From Paramagnetospirillum magneticum AMB-1 (lineage in GTDB: Bacteria > Pseudomonadota > Alphaproteobacteria > Rhodospirillales > Magnetospirillaceae): a stretch of DNA of 64,000 bases. The notes under the pieces are model-generated. The model was not told where the DNA came from. It ran no database searches and was given only the letters and a program-made list of their open reading frames with translations. This document shows, piece after piece, positions 46,817 to 57,978 of the stretch (positions are counted from its first letter, which is position 1; the number at the start of each line of letters is the position of its first letter). The stretch is from the NCBI RefSeq assembly GCF_000009985.1, contig NC_007626.1, positions 4,147,943 to 4,211,942 on the forward strand. Direction: 5' to 3'. The position numbers and the translations under genes were made by a program.

Positions 46817-47328
46817 AGCCCAACCCTTTCTACGACCAGCCCAACCCTTTCGGCGATCAGACGGCCGATGGCCTCGGTATCGTCGACGTTGAGCTGGGGC
46901 AGCGGGCAGGCCGGCGCGGGATAATCGCTGACCAAAGCCAGCATGCGGTCGTCCTCGGGCCAGAGGGGGGGCTTGCCCACCTCGTCGCGCCAGACTTCCA
47001 GGCGGGGATGGGGCCACTGGCGAAAGCCTTCCACCAGCACCAGATCCACCGCGCTCATGCGGGCCAGCAACTGATCCATGGAATATTCCGGCTCATCGCG
47101 ATACTCGTGCATCAGGGCCCAGCGCCGCGCCGAGGCGATCATCACCTCGGAAGCCCCGGCCTCGCGATGCTCGTAGGAATCCTTGCCCTTCTTGTCCACG
47201 TCGAAGGCCTCGTGCGCCTGCTTGACGGTGGAGATGGTGATGCCTTGGGCGCGAAACCAGGGAATCAGGCGGATGATCAGCGAGGTCTTGCCCATGCCGG
47301 AGCGCCCGGCGATGCCGAACACCTTCAT
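46813..47328 (-). CDS. mobB: Molybdopterin-guanine dinucleotide biosynthesis protein MobB
   Basis: 171 residues from MKVFGIAGRSGMGKTSLI (P-loop GRSGMGKTS). The STVKQAHEAFDVDKKGKDSYEHREAGA segment and VDLVLVEGFRQ are characteristic of MobB. It is a GTP-binding helper of MobA in making the guanine dinucleotide form of the cofactor. Its start overlaps the pgsA stop (ATGA). A 21-bp tandem duplication lies at its 3' end (about 46817-46858), giving ERVGLVVERVGL at the C-terminus; this also lies just before the moeA start. Confidence 0.92.
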   Translation of the reverse strand: MKVFGIAGRSGMGKTSLIIRLIPWFRAQGITISTVKQAHEAFDVDKKGKDSYEHREAGASEVMIASARRWALMHEYRDEPEYSMDQLLARMSAVDLVLVEGFRQWPHPRLEVWRDEVGKPPLWPEDDRMLALVSDYPAPACPLPQLNVDDTEAIGRLIAERVGLVVERVGL

Positions 47329-47885
47329 TCCGCCGATTCCCCCATATGGCTCATGCCCGAGCGCAGGTAGTCCCAGCCGGTAATGATGGTCAGGATGGCG
47401 GCAGCCCATAGGCCGACCTCGCCCACCAGCCGGGTGGGCATGAAGGTGGCGGCGTCGCCCACCAGCAGCACCGGAATGGCGGTCATCTGAATGGCGGTCT
47501 TCCACTTGGCCAGCCGGGACACCGGCATGCCCACCCGCACCTCGGCCAGGAATTCGCGCAGGCCCGAGACCAGGATCTCGCGCAGCACGATGACCAGGGC
47601 AGGCAGGAAGGACACCGTGCTGAGCCGGTCGAAGGCGGCCAGCATGAACAGCACCGAAGCCACCAGCAGCTTGTCGGCGATGGGGTCGAGGAAGCGCCCG
47701 AACTTGGACACCTGGTTCCACGACCGCGCCAGATAGCCGTCGAACCAGTCGGTGACGGCGGCGGCCACGAACAGGGCGCAGGCGGCCCAGCGGGCGGCGT
47801 CGCCGTCCACGTAGAACAGGCCGACCACCAACGGAATCACGACGATCCGCGACAGTGTCAGCAGGTTGGGAAGGCTGGTCAGCAT
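47325..47885 (-). CDS. pgsA: CDP-diacylglycerol-glycerol-3-phosphate 3-phosphatidyltransferase
   Basis: 186 residues, multi-pass membrane protein. The CDP-alcohol phosphotransferase motif reads DGYLARSWNQVSKFGRFLDP followed by IADKLL, with all three Asp residues and Gly in place. It makes phosphatidylglycerol phosphate, the committed step to PG and cardiolipin. It lies between uvrC and mobB in the same transcript; the uvrC-pgsA order is common in proteobacteria. Confidence 0.94.
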   Translation of the reverse strand: MLTSLPNLLTLSRIVVIPLVVGLFYVDGDAARWAACALFVAAAVTDWFDGYLARSWNQVSKFGRFLDPIADKLLVASVLFMLAAFDRLSTVSFLPALVIVLREILVSGLREFLAEVRVGMPVSRLAKWKTAIQMTAIPVLLVGDAATFMPTRLVGEVGLWAAAILTIITGWDYLRSGMSHMGESAE

Positions 47886-47897
47886 AACGCCGGGATA

Positions 47898-49772
47898 CTA
47901 ACCCTCGGGATGGAAGTAGTCATGAATCTTTTTGGCCATGGCGTGGCTGATTCCCTCGACGCTTTCCAGATCGGGCAGACCGGCCTCGGCCACGGCGCGG
48001 GCCGAGCCGAAATGGTGCAGCAGGGCCTTCTTGCGCTTTGGCCCGATCCCGGGCAGAGCGTCCAGGGTGGATTGAACCAATCCCTTGGACCGCCGGGCCC
48101 GGTGGGTGCCGATGGCGAAGCGGTGGGCCTCGTCCCTGAGACGCTGCAGGAAGTACAGCACCGGGTGGCGGGATTCCAGGCTGATGGGCTCCTTGCCCGC
48201 CAGGAAAAAGCGCTCGCGCCCGGCATTGCGGTCGGGGCCCTTGGCGATGCCCACCAGCATGACGTCGTCGATGCCCAGTTCGGCCAGCACGCCCAGGGCG
48301 GCGTTGAGCTGCCCCCGTCCGCCGTCGATCAGCGCCAGGTCGGGCCACAGCCCCCGGTCGCGGTCGGGATCCTCCTTCTGGGCGCGGGCGAAGCGCCGGG
48401 TCAGAACCTCGCGCATCATGCCGAAATCGTCGCCGGGGGTGAGATCGGTCGAGCGGATGTTGAACTTCCGGTAAGCCGATTTCATCAGCCCGTCGGGACC
48501 GGCGACGATCATCGCCCCCACCGCGTCCGAGCCCTGGATGTGGGAGTTGTCGTAGACCTCGATGCGCTCGGGCGCCGACTCCATCCCGAACAGTTCGGCC
48601 ACCCCTTCCAGCAATTTGCGCTGCGCCCCGCTTTCCGCCATGCGGCGGCCCAGCGCGTCGCGGGCATTGTCGTGCGCATGCTCCACCAGCCGCTTGCGGT
48701 CGCCGCGCTTAGGGACGGACAGGGTCACCTTGCGCCCGGCCTTTTCCGACAGGGCCTGGGCGACGATGGCGACCTCGTCGGGCTCCAGCGACAGCAGGAT
48801 CTCGCGCGGCGGCGTCTTGTCGGCATAGAACTGCCCCAGGAAGGCCGCCATGATCTGCGGCGCCTCCTCGCCCTGAGCGTGGACCGGGAAATAGGCGCGG
48901 TTGCCGTAATTGCAGCCCGAGCGGAAAAAAAACACCTGGATGCACACCCCGTCGCCGGCCTGATGCAGGGCGACCACGTCGGCCTCCTCCACCTCGGCAG
49001 GGTTGATGTCCTGATGGGCCTGGATACGGGTCAGCGCCCGGATACGGTCGCGGAACACCGCCGCCGCCTCGTATTCCATGGCCTCGGCCGCGCTTTCCAT
49101 GCGGGCGGTGAGGTCGTGCTGGACGCGGCGGCTCTGGCCCGAGAGAAAGGCCCTCGCCTCCTCCACCAGCGCCAGATACTCGTCGCGGTCGATGCGCTCG
49201 ACGCAAGGCGCCGAGCAGCGCTTGATCTGGAACAGCAGGCAGGGCCGGGTCCGCGAGGCGAACACCGAATCCGAGCATGAGCGCAGCAGGAAGGCCCGCT
49301 GCAGCGCCGCCAGGGTCTGGTTCACCGCCCCTGCCGAGGCGAAGGGGCCGAAATACTCGCCCTTGCGGTTGCGGGCGCCGCGATGTTTCAGCACCTGCGG
49401 CCAGTCATGGTCGGCGGTGATCAGGATGTGGGGGAAGGTCTTGTCATCCTTGAGGAGGATGTTGTAACGCGGCCCCAGGCTCTTGATCAGGTTGCTTTCC
49501 AGCAGCAGCGCCTCGACCTCGGTGCGGGTGGTCACCACCTCCATGGAGGCGGTCTCGGCGATCATGCGCTGGATGCGCAGCGGCATGCGGTCGGGCCTGG
49601 TATAGGCCACCACCCGCTTCTTCAGGCTCTTGGCCTTGCCCACATAGAGCACGTCGCCCTTGCCGCTCAGCATGCGGTAGACGCCGGGGCTGAGCGGCAG
49701 GGTCGCCACCACTTGGGCGATAACCTCCACCCCCCGGGCCAGCGGCGTGGCGGAACTGTCCGCTTCGGTCAA
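47898..49772 (-). CDS. uvrC: UvrABC system protein C
   Basis: 624 residues, full length. The N-terminal GIY-YIG nuclease has LSPGVYRMLSGKGDVLYVGKA, followed by a UvrB-binding UVR motif near residue 210 and the C-terminal RNase H-like endonuclease (EVYDNSHIQGSDAVGAMIV, DLALIDGGRGQLNAAL). Two C-terminal HhH repeats follow (ALPGIGPKRKKALLHHFG, LESVEGISHAMAKKI). It makes both incisions in nucleotide excision repair. It is first in the minus-strand cluster. uvrB lies 2.3 kb upstream on the same strand. Confidence 0.97.
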   Translation of the reverse strand: MTEADSSATPLARGVEVIAQVVATLPLSPGVYRMLSGKGDVLYVGKAKSLKKRVVAYTRPDRMPLRIQRMIAETASMEVVTTRTEVEALLLESNLIKSLGPRYNILLKDDKTFPHILITADHDWPQVLKHRGARNRKGEYFGPFASAGAVNQTLAALQRAFLLRSCSDSVFASRTRPCLLFQIKRCSAPCVERIDRDEYLALVEEARAFLSGQSRRVQHDLTARMESAAEAMEYEAAAVFRDRIRALTRIQAHQDINPAEVEEADVVALHQAGDGVCIQVFFFRSGCNYGNRAYFPVHAQGEEAPQIMAAFLGQFYADKTPPREILLSLEPDEVAIVAQALSEKAGRKVTLSVPKRGDRKRLVEHAHDNARDALGRRMAESGAQRKLLEGVAELFGMESAPERIEVYDNSHIQGSDAVGAMIVAGPDGLMKSAYRKFNIRSTDLTPGDDFGMMREVLTRRFARAQKEDPDRDRGLWPDLALIDGGRGQLNAALGVLAELGIDDVMLVGIAKGPDRNAGRERFFLAGKEPISLESRHPVLYFLQRLRDEAHRFAIGTHRARRSKGLVQSTLDALPGIGPKRKKALLHHFGSARAVAEAGLPDLESVEGISHAMAKKIHDYFHPEG

Positions 49773-50188
49773 GGCGCGCCTCCCGCGATGTCAGGGCACC
49801 GGTTTACCCTATCTACTTCGCAGGGGCAGCAGAATTTCCCTTGCATCCCGGGATATCCACGAAAGCTGTGGATAAGTCTGTTGGCAAGTTCACGGAGCAA
49901 GGGCAGTCCCCTTGAGTCTCCTGGGGTCCGAGCACTTTGCCCATTTTGTGAGCACGGTCGCTGTCTCGTTATTTTTCAATGAGTTAGTCAAGTCAAGTGT
50001 AAACAATTGGCAAATATCTGCTTTTTCCCCTGGACAGAATGGCGGCTTCCTGCCAGATGCTGCGCCGCAAAAAAGCCTGTGAACAACTTAACACTTCCAC
50101 CCCTTGGGGCAGAGTCCCAGGCGCAGCCTGGACCGTTGCGGAAGCGGTTCAAAAGTTCAGACTGCCGCAGTGCAACAGATAGGGCCAA
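49773..50188. other. Intergenic region with a perfect DnaA box
   Basis: No convincing gene; a 66-codon minus frame (49988-50188) has no recognisable content. TGTGGATAA at 49867-49875 is a perfect DnaA box on the minus strand, and TATCCAC at 49854-49860 forms an inverted pair with it. An AT-rich patch follows (about 49965-50025). It may be the uvrC promoter with a DnaA site. Confidence 0.45.
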
Positions 50189-50968
50189 TCACTCATCAGG
50201 GGTAGTACCACCCACCGCCCAGCCCAGGTGCTGCCCCCCATCCAATGCGATCATTTGACCGGTGATGGAGGGGGTTGCCAACAAGAAGCGCAGGGTCCGG
50301 CACACCTCTTCAGGCGAGGTGCCCCGGGCCAGGGGCAGGTCCGCCACCTGGGCGGCGAACTGGGCCTCGGTCTGGCGCGAACTGGGCAGGGCAGGGCCGG
50401 GACCGATGCCCACCACCCGGATGCGGGGCGCCAGGGCCAGGGCCAGGGTCTGGGTGGCGGCCCACAGGGCGGCCTTGGACAGGGTATAGCTGGTGAAATG
50501 GGGCGTCAGGCTCCACACCCGCTGATCCAGCAGATTGACCACCAATCCCTCGGCATCCGGGGGCAAGGCGCGGGCGAAGCCTTGTGTCAGCACGAAGGGG
50601 GCGCGCAGGTTGACCTCCATGTGCAGGTCCCAACTGGCGCGATCAGCCCCCAGGGCGTCGTCCTTCTCGAACACCGAAGCGTTATTGACCAGCAGGCCCA
50701 GGGGCCCCAGCGCCGATTGGGCCGATGCGACCAGGGAGGTCACCTGATCCTCGCGGCCCAGGTCCGCCGACACCACCACGGCGCGGCCGCCATGACCGGT
50801 GATCTCGTCGCGGACCGCCTGGGCGTCCGCCGCCGAATGATGGCAATGAACCGCCACGGCAAAGCCCTGCCGGGCCAGATCGAGGGCGATGGCGCGACCG
50901 ATCCGCCGCCCGCCGCCGGTGACCAGCGCGGCCCGGGGCAGAAGGGGCGATACGCCGTCCCGGGTCAT
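50189..50968 (-). CDS. Short-chain dehydrogenase/reductase, pteridine-reductase-like
   Basis: 259 residues from the ATG at 50968, which overlaps the kinase stop (ATGA). The TGGGRRIGRAIALDLA dinucleotide motif carries the Arg-Arg-Ile-Gly variant typical of FolM/PTR1 pteridine reductases. NNASVFEKDD, the SYTLSKAAL catalytic Tyr/Lys and GIGPGPALPS follow. It probably reduces a dihydropterin or similar substrate with NADPH. The longer frame to 51415 is a shadow through the kinase gene. Exact substrate is uncertain. Confidence 0.82.
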   Translation of the reverse strand: MTRDGVSPLLPRAALVTGGGRRIGRAIALDLARQGFAVAVHCHHSAADAQAVRDEITGHGGRAVVVSADLGREDQVTSLVASAQSALGPLGLLVNNASVFEKDDALGADRASWDLHMEVNLRAPFVLTQGFARALPPDAEGLVVNLLDQRVWSLTPHFTSYTLSKAALWAATQTLALALAPRIRVVGIGPGPALPSSRQTEAQFAAQVADLPLARGTSPEEVCRTLRFLLATPSITGQMIALDGGQHLGWAVGGTTPDE

Positions 50969-51933
50969 CGGGACTTGGCAGCCACGGGCTGGGCGGCGGG
51001 GGCCTCCGCCCCGGATGTCTCCGCCGCGGGAGTCTGGGGACGGGGCTTGCTGGCCACCACCTGGACGGTCGGCTTGGCGGCGGCGGGGCGCGACGGGGCC
51101 GGCACACGGTCCAGGGCGCCCAGCACGTCGCCGGCATGGGGCGGACGCCGGGACGGGTCGGGATCGGTACAGGCGGCGACCAGGGCCGCCAATTGCTCGG
51201 GAAAGCCGCCGGGCAGCACCGCCGGCACCGACAGGTCGGGCAGGCCGCCGATCAGCAGGCGATAGGCCAGCACGCCCAGGGAATAGACGTCGGCCCGGGA
51301 ATCCACGGCGGTGGCGTTCTCCATCTGCTCCGGCGCGGTGTAGGCGGCGTCGCCCATCCAGAAGCCGGGCAGGGGCAGGTTCTTCTCCGCCAGCTTGATC
51401 AGCGAGAAATCGCACAGCTTCACGGCGCCGTTCTGGGTGGCCGACAGCAGCACGTTGGACGGCTTGAGGAAGCGGTGGACCAGCCCCCGCTTGTGCAGCG
51501 CCAGGACGGCCGAGGACAATTGCTTCATCACCAGCATGGCCCGGCTGCCGTTCATGCGGCGCGGCCGGTCGCGCTCGGACGCGGCGGCGGCGGCCTCGGC
51601 GGTGGGAAAGTCCTTGCCGATCTCATAGGGAAGATGGGCCGCCATGTAGGGCATGACGAAATAGGGCCGCCCGTCGGCCAGATGCTCCAGCGTCTTGACC
51701 CCGACGATATAGGGGTGGTCGAAGGACGCCAGGGTGCGCACCTCGGTGAGGAAGCGGCTCAGCTGCTGCGCGGGACTGAGCAGGCTGTCGTCGCCCGGCT
51801 TGGGGTCGAACAGCTTGGCCGCCACCGGAACCTGCAGGTCCGGATCGTGGCACAGAAACACCCGGCTGTAGCCCGTGGTGACCACCGCCGTGTGAATGAC
51901 GTATTTGCCTATGCGCTCCATGAGCTTTCCCAT
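50965..51933 (-). CDS. Protein-kinase-fold protein, probable pseudokinase
   Basis: 322 residues with a eukaryotic-type kinase fold: the beta3 Lys K40 in VPVAAKLF, LVHRFLKPSNVLL as catalytic loop, CDFSLIK as the DFG segment, YTAPEQ, and SRADVYSLGVLAYRLL. The HRD aspartate is Phe (F155) and the glycine-rich loop is degenerate (TTGYSRV), so phosphotransfer is doubtful, although Lys, Asn160 and the DFG Asp remain. The C-terminus is a Pro/Ala/Lys-rich tail without a membrane span. It overlaps the following SDR gene by four bases, suggesting coupled synthesis. It may be a scaffold or regulatory protein. Confidence 0.85.
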   Translation of the reverse strand: MGKLMERIGKYVIHTAVVTTGYSRVFLCHDPDLQVPVAAKLFDPKPGDDSLLSPAQQLSRFLTEVRTLASFDHPYIVGVKTLEHLADGRPYFVMPYMAAHLPYEIGKDFPTAEAAAAASERDRPRRMNGSRAMLVMKQLSSAVLALHKRGLVHRFLKPSNVLLSATQNGAVKLCDFSLIKLAEKNLPLPGFWMGDAAYTAPEQMENATAVDSRADVYSLGVLAYRLLIGGLPDLSVPAVLPGGFPEQLAALVAACTDPDPSRRPPHAGDVLGALDRVPAPSRPAAAKPTVQVVASKPRPQTPAAETSGAEAPAAQPVAAKSR

Positions 51934-52031
51934 GCTCCTTCCCGGCCGGCGCGAGCCCCGGCCCCATCCTTGGGCATTACTCTAACAGAGTAGAAAGCGC
52001 TCGTCCCCATGACCGATGGGTAGTTACCGAA

Positions 52032-54140
<2,109 letters not shown>

Positions 54141-54188
54141 GGCGGCAGTATAGAGCCTCCACGAGCCGAACGGAGCCCCTTTTGCGGC

Positions 54189-56255
54189 TCAGCTCGCCCG
54201 AACTTCGGCGATGAAGCCGCCCACATTGCCGCGCAGCCGGTCCGATTCCCCCGACAGGCCGTCGGCCAGCCCCGACAATTGCTGGGCGGCGACGCCGGTC
54301 TGGCGGGCGGCGTCGAGCACCTTGCCGATGGATTGGGAGACCTCGCTGGTGCCGGCGGCGGCCTGCTGGACGTTGCGGGCGATCTCCTGGGTGGCGGCGC
54401 CCTGCTCCTCCACCGCCGAGGCGATGCCCATGGTGTAATCGTTGACGGTGGCGATGGTGGTGGCGATGCCGCCGATGGCCGCCACCGCCCGCTCGGTCTC
54501 CGCCTGGATGGCGCCCACCTGGGCCTGGATGTCGTCGGTGGCCCGCGCCGTCTGGTTGGCCAGATTCTTGACCTCGCCCGCCACCACGGCGAAGCCCTTG
54601 CCCGCATCGCCGGCCCGCGCCGCCTCGATGGTGGCGTTGAGCGCCAGCAGATTGGTCTGACTGGCGATGTCGGTGATCATGTTGACCACGTCGCCGATGC
54701 GCCTTGCCGCCTCGGCCAGGCCGCGAACGGTGGCGTTGGTGGCCTCGGCCTCGCGCACCGCGCCGTCGGTGGCGGTGGCGGTTTCCGCCACCCGGCGGGA
54801 GATCTCCTGGATGCTGTGGGACAGTTCCTCGGCGGCGGCGGCCACCGTCTGGACATTGGTGCTGGCCTCCTCGGCGGCGCTGGCCACCACGGTGGATTGC
54901 TCGGTGGTGGTGGTGGCGGTCTGCGACAGGGTCTCCGTCGAGGCCCGCAGGCCGTTGACGGCCGTGGCCACGCCCCCGACCACGGAATCGATGGAATCCA
55001 CGAAAGTCGTGGTGACGGCTTCCACCCGCTGGCGATGCTGGTCGCGCAGGCGCGCCGCCTCTTCCTCCCGCGCGGCGCGGCTGTCCGCCTCGCGGGCATT
55101 GTCGCGCAGGACCTGGATGGCGGTGGCCATGGCCCCGATCTCGTCGGTGCGCCCGGCATGGGGAACGGAAAAATCGCGCGAGCCGCCGGCGAAGTCGCCG
55201 ATCACCCGGGTCAGTTCGGCCAGCGGCGCCACCACGCGGCGGCCGATGCCCACCACCACGAAGGCCAGCACGCCCGCCGCCGCCAGCATCAGGCCGCCCA
55301 TGAGCAGGAGATTGCGCAGGGCATTGTCGCGCTTTTCGTCGGCGACCCGGCGGGCCTCGCCGATGGCGGCGTCGCGCATGAGCATGATGGCCTGAAGCAT
55401 GGGCGCGCTCTGGCGCCGCCACTCGGCGGGGTCGAGGTCGTACTTGCCGTCGGCCATACCGGCCTTGGTCACCCGGGCGCGCAGCGGCTGGAACGGCCCC
55501 ATGTAGGCCGAATTGACCTTGGCCAACCCGTCGCGCAGACCGGCGGAACTGTCGGGAGAACCGGCGGCCGAGTTCAGGATGTCCCACAATTGCTGAACCC
55601 GCCCATCGGCCAGGTCGATCTGGTGGATCTGCTCGGCGGTGAAGGGCTTGCCGCCCTGGATTACCGACAGATGCATGGTGGCGAGGCGCCCGCCATGGTC
55701 GCGCAATTGCCAGGCGGTCTCGGCCAGGGAAGCCGGCGTCGCCACCTGGGCGTCGATGGCGAACAGGCGCCGCTCCAGCCGTCCGGTCATGCCGCCGGCC
55801 ACCTTCAGCACGTCATACATGCCGGCGACGAAGTCCTTGCGGAAGGGGGCGATCTTCTGGGGGTCGGAACCGATCACGCCATCGCTCCGGCTCCGCCAGT
55901 CGGTGATGGCGGTACGGATCTTCGCCACCCCCTCGGCCACGTCCCGGGCCTCGGCCAGCGGCGTGGCCAGGGCCAGCTTCTCGGTGGCGTTCAGGGCTTC
56001 GTCCAGGGTGGCGCGCACCTCGGCCATGGTCTTGCGGGCGGCGGGGTCTCCGTCCAGGGCGACGCTGGTGGCGCCCCGTTCGGGGGCCAGGGCCTCGGAA
56101 ATCCGGGTCGATACGCCGAGCAGATCGACCAGTTGGCCGGCATCGCGCGCGGCGCGGTACTCGCCCCAATTACTGGCCAACAGCACGACGGCCGTGAGAG
56201 CCAGAACAGCGGCAACCGCCGCCAGACAGGCCGAAACGAAGCCCTTGATCGACAT
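54189..56255 (-). CDS. Methyl-accepting chemotaxis protein with large periplasmic sensor
   Basis: 688 residues from MSIKGFVSACLAAVAAV, with AAGGGAGGTGG upstream; the frame reaching 56903 is a shadow through the neighbouring gene. TM1 is at about 7-28; a long helical periplasmic domain of about 270 residues follows, with SEALAPERGATSVAL near its start, reminiscent of nitrate/nitrite-type (NIT-like) sensors. Then come TM2 near 310-330 (LLLMGGLMLAAAGVLAFVVV), HAMP, and the signalling hairpin MITDIASQTNLLALNATIEAA. It has no C-terminal pentapeptide. The ligand is not known. Confidence 0.9.
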   Translation of the reverse strand: MSIKGFVSACLAAVAAVLALTAVVLLASNWGEYRAARDAGQLVDLLGVSTRISEALAPERGATSVALDGDPAARKTMAEVRATLDEALNATEKLALATPLAEARDVAEGVAKIRTAITDWRSRSDGVIGSDPQKIAPFRKDFVAGMYDVLKVAGGMTGRLERRLFAIDAQVATPASLAETAWQLRDHGGRLATMHLSVIQGGKPFTAEQIHQIDLADGRVQQLWDILNSAAGSPDSSAGLRDGLAKVNSAYMGPFQPLRARVTKAGMADGKYDLDPAEWRRQSAPMLQAIMLMRDAAIGEARRVADEKRDNALRNLLLMGGLMLAAAGVLAFVVVGIGRRVVAPLAELTRVIGDFAGGSRDFSVPHAGRTDEIGAMATAIQVLRDNAREADSRAAREEEAARLRDQHRQRVEAVTTTFVDSIDSVVGGVATAVNGLRASTETLSQTATTTTEQSTVVASAAEEASTNVQTVAAAAEELSHSIQEISRRVAETATATDGAVREAEATNATVRGLAEAARRIGDVVNMITDIASQTNLLALNATIEAARAGDAGKGFAVVAGEVKNLANQTARATDDIQAQVGAIQAETERAVAAIGGIATTIATVNDYTMGIASAVEEQGAATQEIARNVQQAAAGTSEVSQSIGKVLDAARQTGVAAQQLSGLADGLSGESDRLRGNVGGFIAEVRAS

Positions 56256-56356
56256 CGCCACCTCCCTTGGGTCTTGGCCAGACCACACCCTTTGTCCAAG
56301 GCTAACATAGACGGAGGGTCTTACACCATATGGGGGAGGATACGGATGACGGCCAC

Positions 56357-57046
56357 TCAGGACGCGGGAGACCACCCACATCGGCGCAACGCCTCGACCA
56401 TGTGCTCGGGCGGCGGCGCCGTGACCCGCACCGGGTCCTTGGACGGCGCCAGGGCGGGAAAGGCCACCGCGCGGGCCAGCAGGTGCAGCCTGACCTTGGG
56501 CTCCGGGTCGGGGCCGTAATAGGCGTCGCCCAGCAGCGGGCAACCGAGATACTGGGCATGGATGCGGATCTGGTGGGTGCGCCCGGTGCGCGGCCGCCAT
56601 TCGATCCAGGAGAGGCCATCGCTCCGCCCCAATACCGACCAGTCGGTAATAGAAGGCTGCCCCGCCGGGTCCACCTTGATCCGCCAGCCCTGCCCCCGGG
56701 CCGAGACCTTGAGCAGCGGCGCGTCCACGGTGCCGCTGTCGGCGGCGGGTGATCCATGACTGACCGACCAGTATACTTTCTCCACCCGCCGGTGCTCGAA
56801 CATCTTGCCCAGACGCTTGATGGCCTTGGCATGACGCCCGAGGATCAGGCAGCCCGAGGTATCGCGGTCCAGGCGATGGGCCAGCTTGGGCATTTCGGCC
56901 CAACCGAAGGCCAGCGCCCCCAGGTAAAGCTCCAGGTGGTCGGGCGAATTGGGACCGGCATGCACCGCCAGCCCGGCGGGCTTGTCCAGGACGATGACGT
57001 CCTGGTCCTTGTAGAGCACGCGGGAAAGGATCTCGTCGGGGGTCAT
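56357..57046 (-). CDS. RluA-family pseudouridine synthase
   Basis: 229 residues, without an S4 domain. The family motif AHRLDRDTSGCLILGRH holds the catalytic Asp; VVLDKPAGLAVHAG precedes it and RPRTGRTHQIRIHAQYLGCPLLGD follows. It isomerises uridine in rRNA or tRNA; RluA-, RluC- and TruC-type targets cannot be told apart here. The compact size fits RluA-like enzymes. Transcribed alone. Confidence 0.92.
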   Translation of the reverse strand: MTPDEILSRVLYKDQDVIVLDKPAGLAVHAGPNSPDHLELYLGALAFGWAEMPKLAHRLDRDTSGCLILGRHAKAIKRLGKMFEHRRVEKVYWSVSHGSPAADSGTVDAPLLKVSARGQGWRIKVDPAGQPSITDWSVLGRSDGLSWIEWRPRTGRTHQIRIHAQYLGCPLLGDAYYGPDPEPKVRLHLLARAVAFPALAPSKDPVRVTAPPPEHMVEALRRCGWSPAS

Positions 57047-57246
57047 GAAAAAAGGCTCTCGGGTGTCATCCCGACAACCATCGGGAGGAGGGATCTCGTC
57101 CTGGCATGATCGTTCAGACCTTGAGCCAGCATGCCAGACGGAGATTCCTCGCTGCCGCTCGGAATGACAATGGAAATCCGGCTTAAGCCGATCTTAACGG
57201 CGGCGCCCTACCCTTTCGCCCATCCGCAAGGAGAGACGCCCAGGAA

Positions 57247-57978
57247 ATGAAGATCATCGCCACCATCGAGGCGCGCATGACCTCGTCGCGCCTGCCGGGC
57301 AAGGTGCTGCTGCCGGCCCAGGGCAGGCCCATGCTGGCCCGCATGGTCGAGCGCCTGAAGATGGTGCCCTCGCTGGACGGCATCGTGGTCGCCACCACCG
57401 TCAACGCCACCGACGACCCCATCGAGGCCCTGGCGGCCGAACTGGGCATCGGCTGCTGGCGCGGGTCCGAGGACGACGTCTTGAAGCGGGTGCTGGACGC
57501 CGCCCACGCCTTCGAGGCCGATGTCATCGTCGAGCTGACCGGTGATTGCCCCCTGATCGACCCCGCCATCGTCGAAACCTGCGTCCAGGCCTACCGGGCC
57601 GCCGGGGTGGACTATCTGTCCAACGTGCAAGAGCGCAGCTTCCCCATCGGCATGGATACCCAGGTGTTCGCCACCGCCATCCTGGACGACGTGGCGCGCC
57701 GCACCGACGATCCCACCGATCACGAGCATGTCAGTCTCTATATCTACCGCCACCCGGAGCTTTACTCCCTGAAGAACGTGGCGGCCCCCCCCGAACTGCG
57801 CGACCCGGAGCTGCGGCTGACCCTGGACACCCCCCAGGATTACCAGCTGATCGATCAGGTCTTCGCGGCGCTGCTGCCCCAGGGTCCCGGCTTTGCCCTC
57901 GGCGACATTCTGGCCCTTCTCCAGGCGCGGCCCGAGCTGCGCAAGATCAACGACCATGTCGCCCACCGCTGGGTCTGA
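57247..57978 (+). CDS. SpsF-like cytidylyltransferase
   Basis: 243 residues. The nucleotide-binding start IATIEARMTSSRLPGKVLLP, the GSEDDVLKRVLDAA segment and VELTGDCPLIDP are typical of the CMP-sugar synthetase-like SpsF/KdsB group, which activates acidic sugars with CTP. Here it would supply a CMP-activated sugar, possibly a nonulosonic acid, for surface glycosylation. GGAGAGACG lies before the start. It is first of four tightly overlapping genes and overlaps the next by 23 bases. Confidence 0.86.
   Translation: MKIIATIEARMTSSRLPGKVLLPAQGRPMLARMVERLKMVPSLDGIVVATTVNATDDPIEALAAELGIGCWRGSEDDVLKRVLDAAHAFEADVIVELTGDCPLIDPAIVETCVQAYRAAGVDYLSNVQERSFPIGMDTQVFATAILDDVARRTDDPTDHEHVSLYIYRHPELYSLKNVAAPPELRDPELRLTLDTPQDYQLIDQVFAALLPQGPGFALGDILALLQARPELRKINDHVAHRWV

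Noticed and set aside
49988..50188. 66-codon minus-strand gene
   Set aside because: No recognisable content, no clear ribosome site, and it lies in a region rich in likely control sequence.
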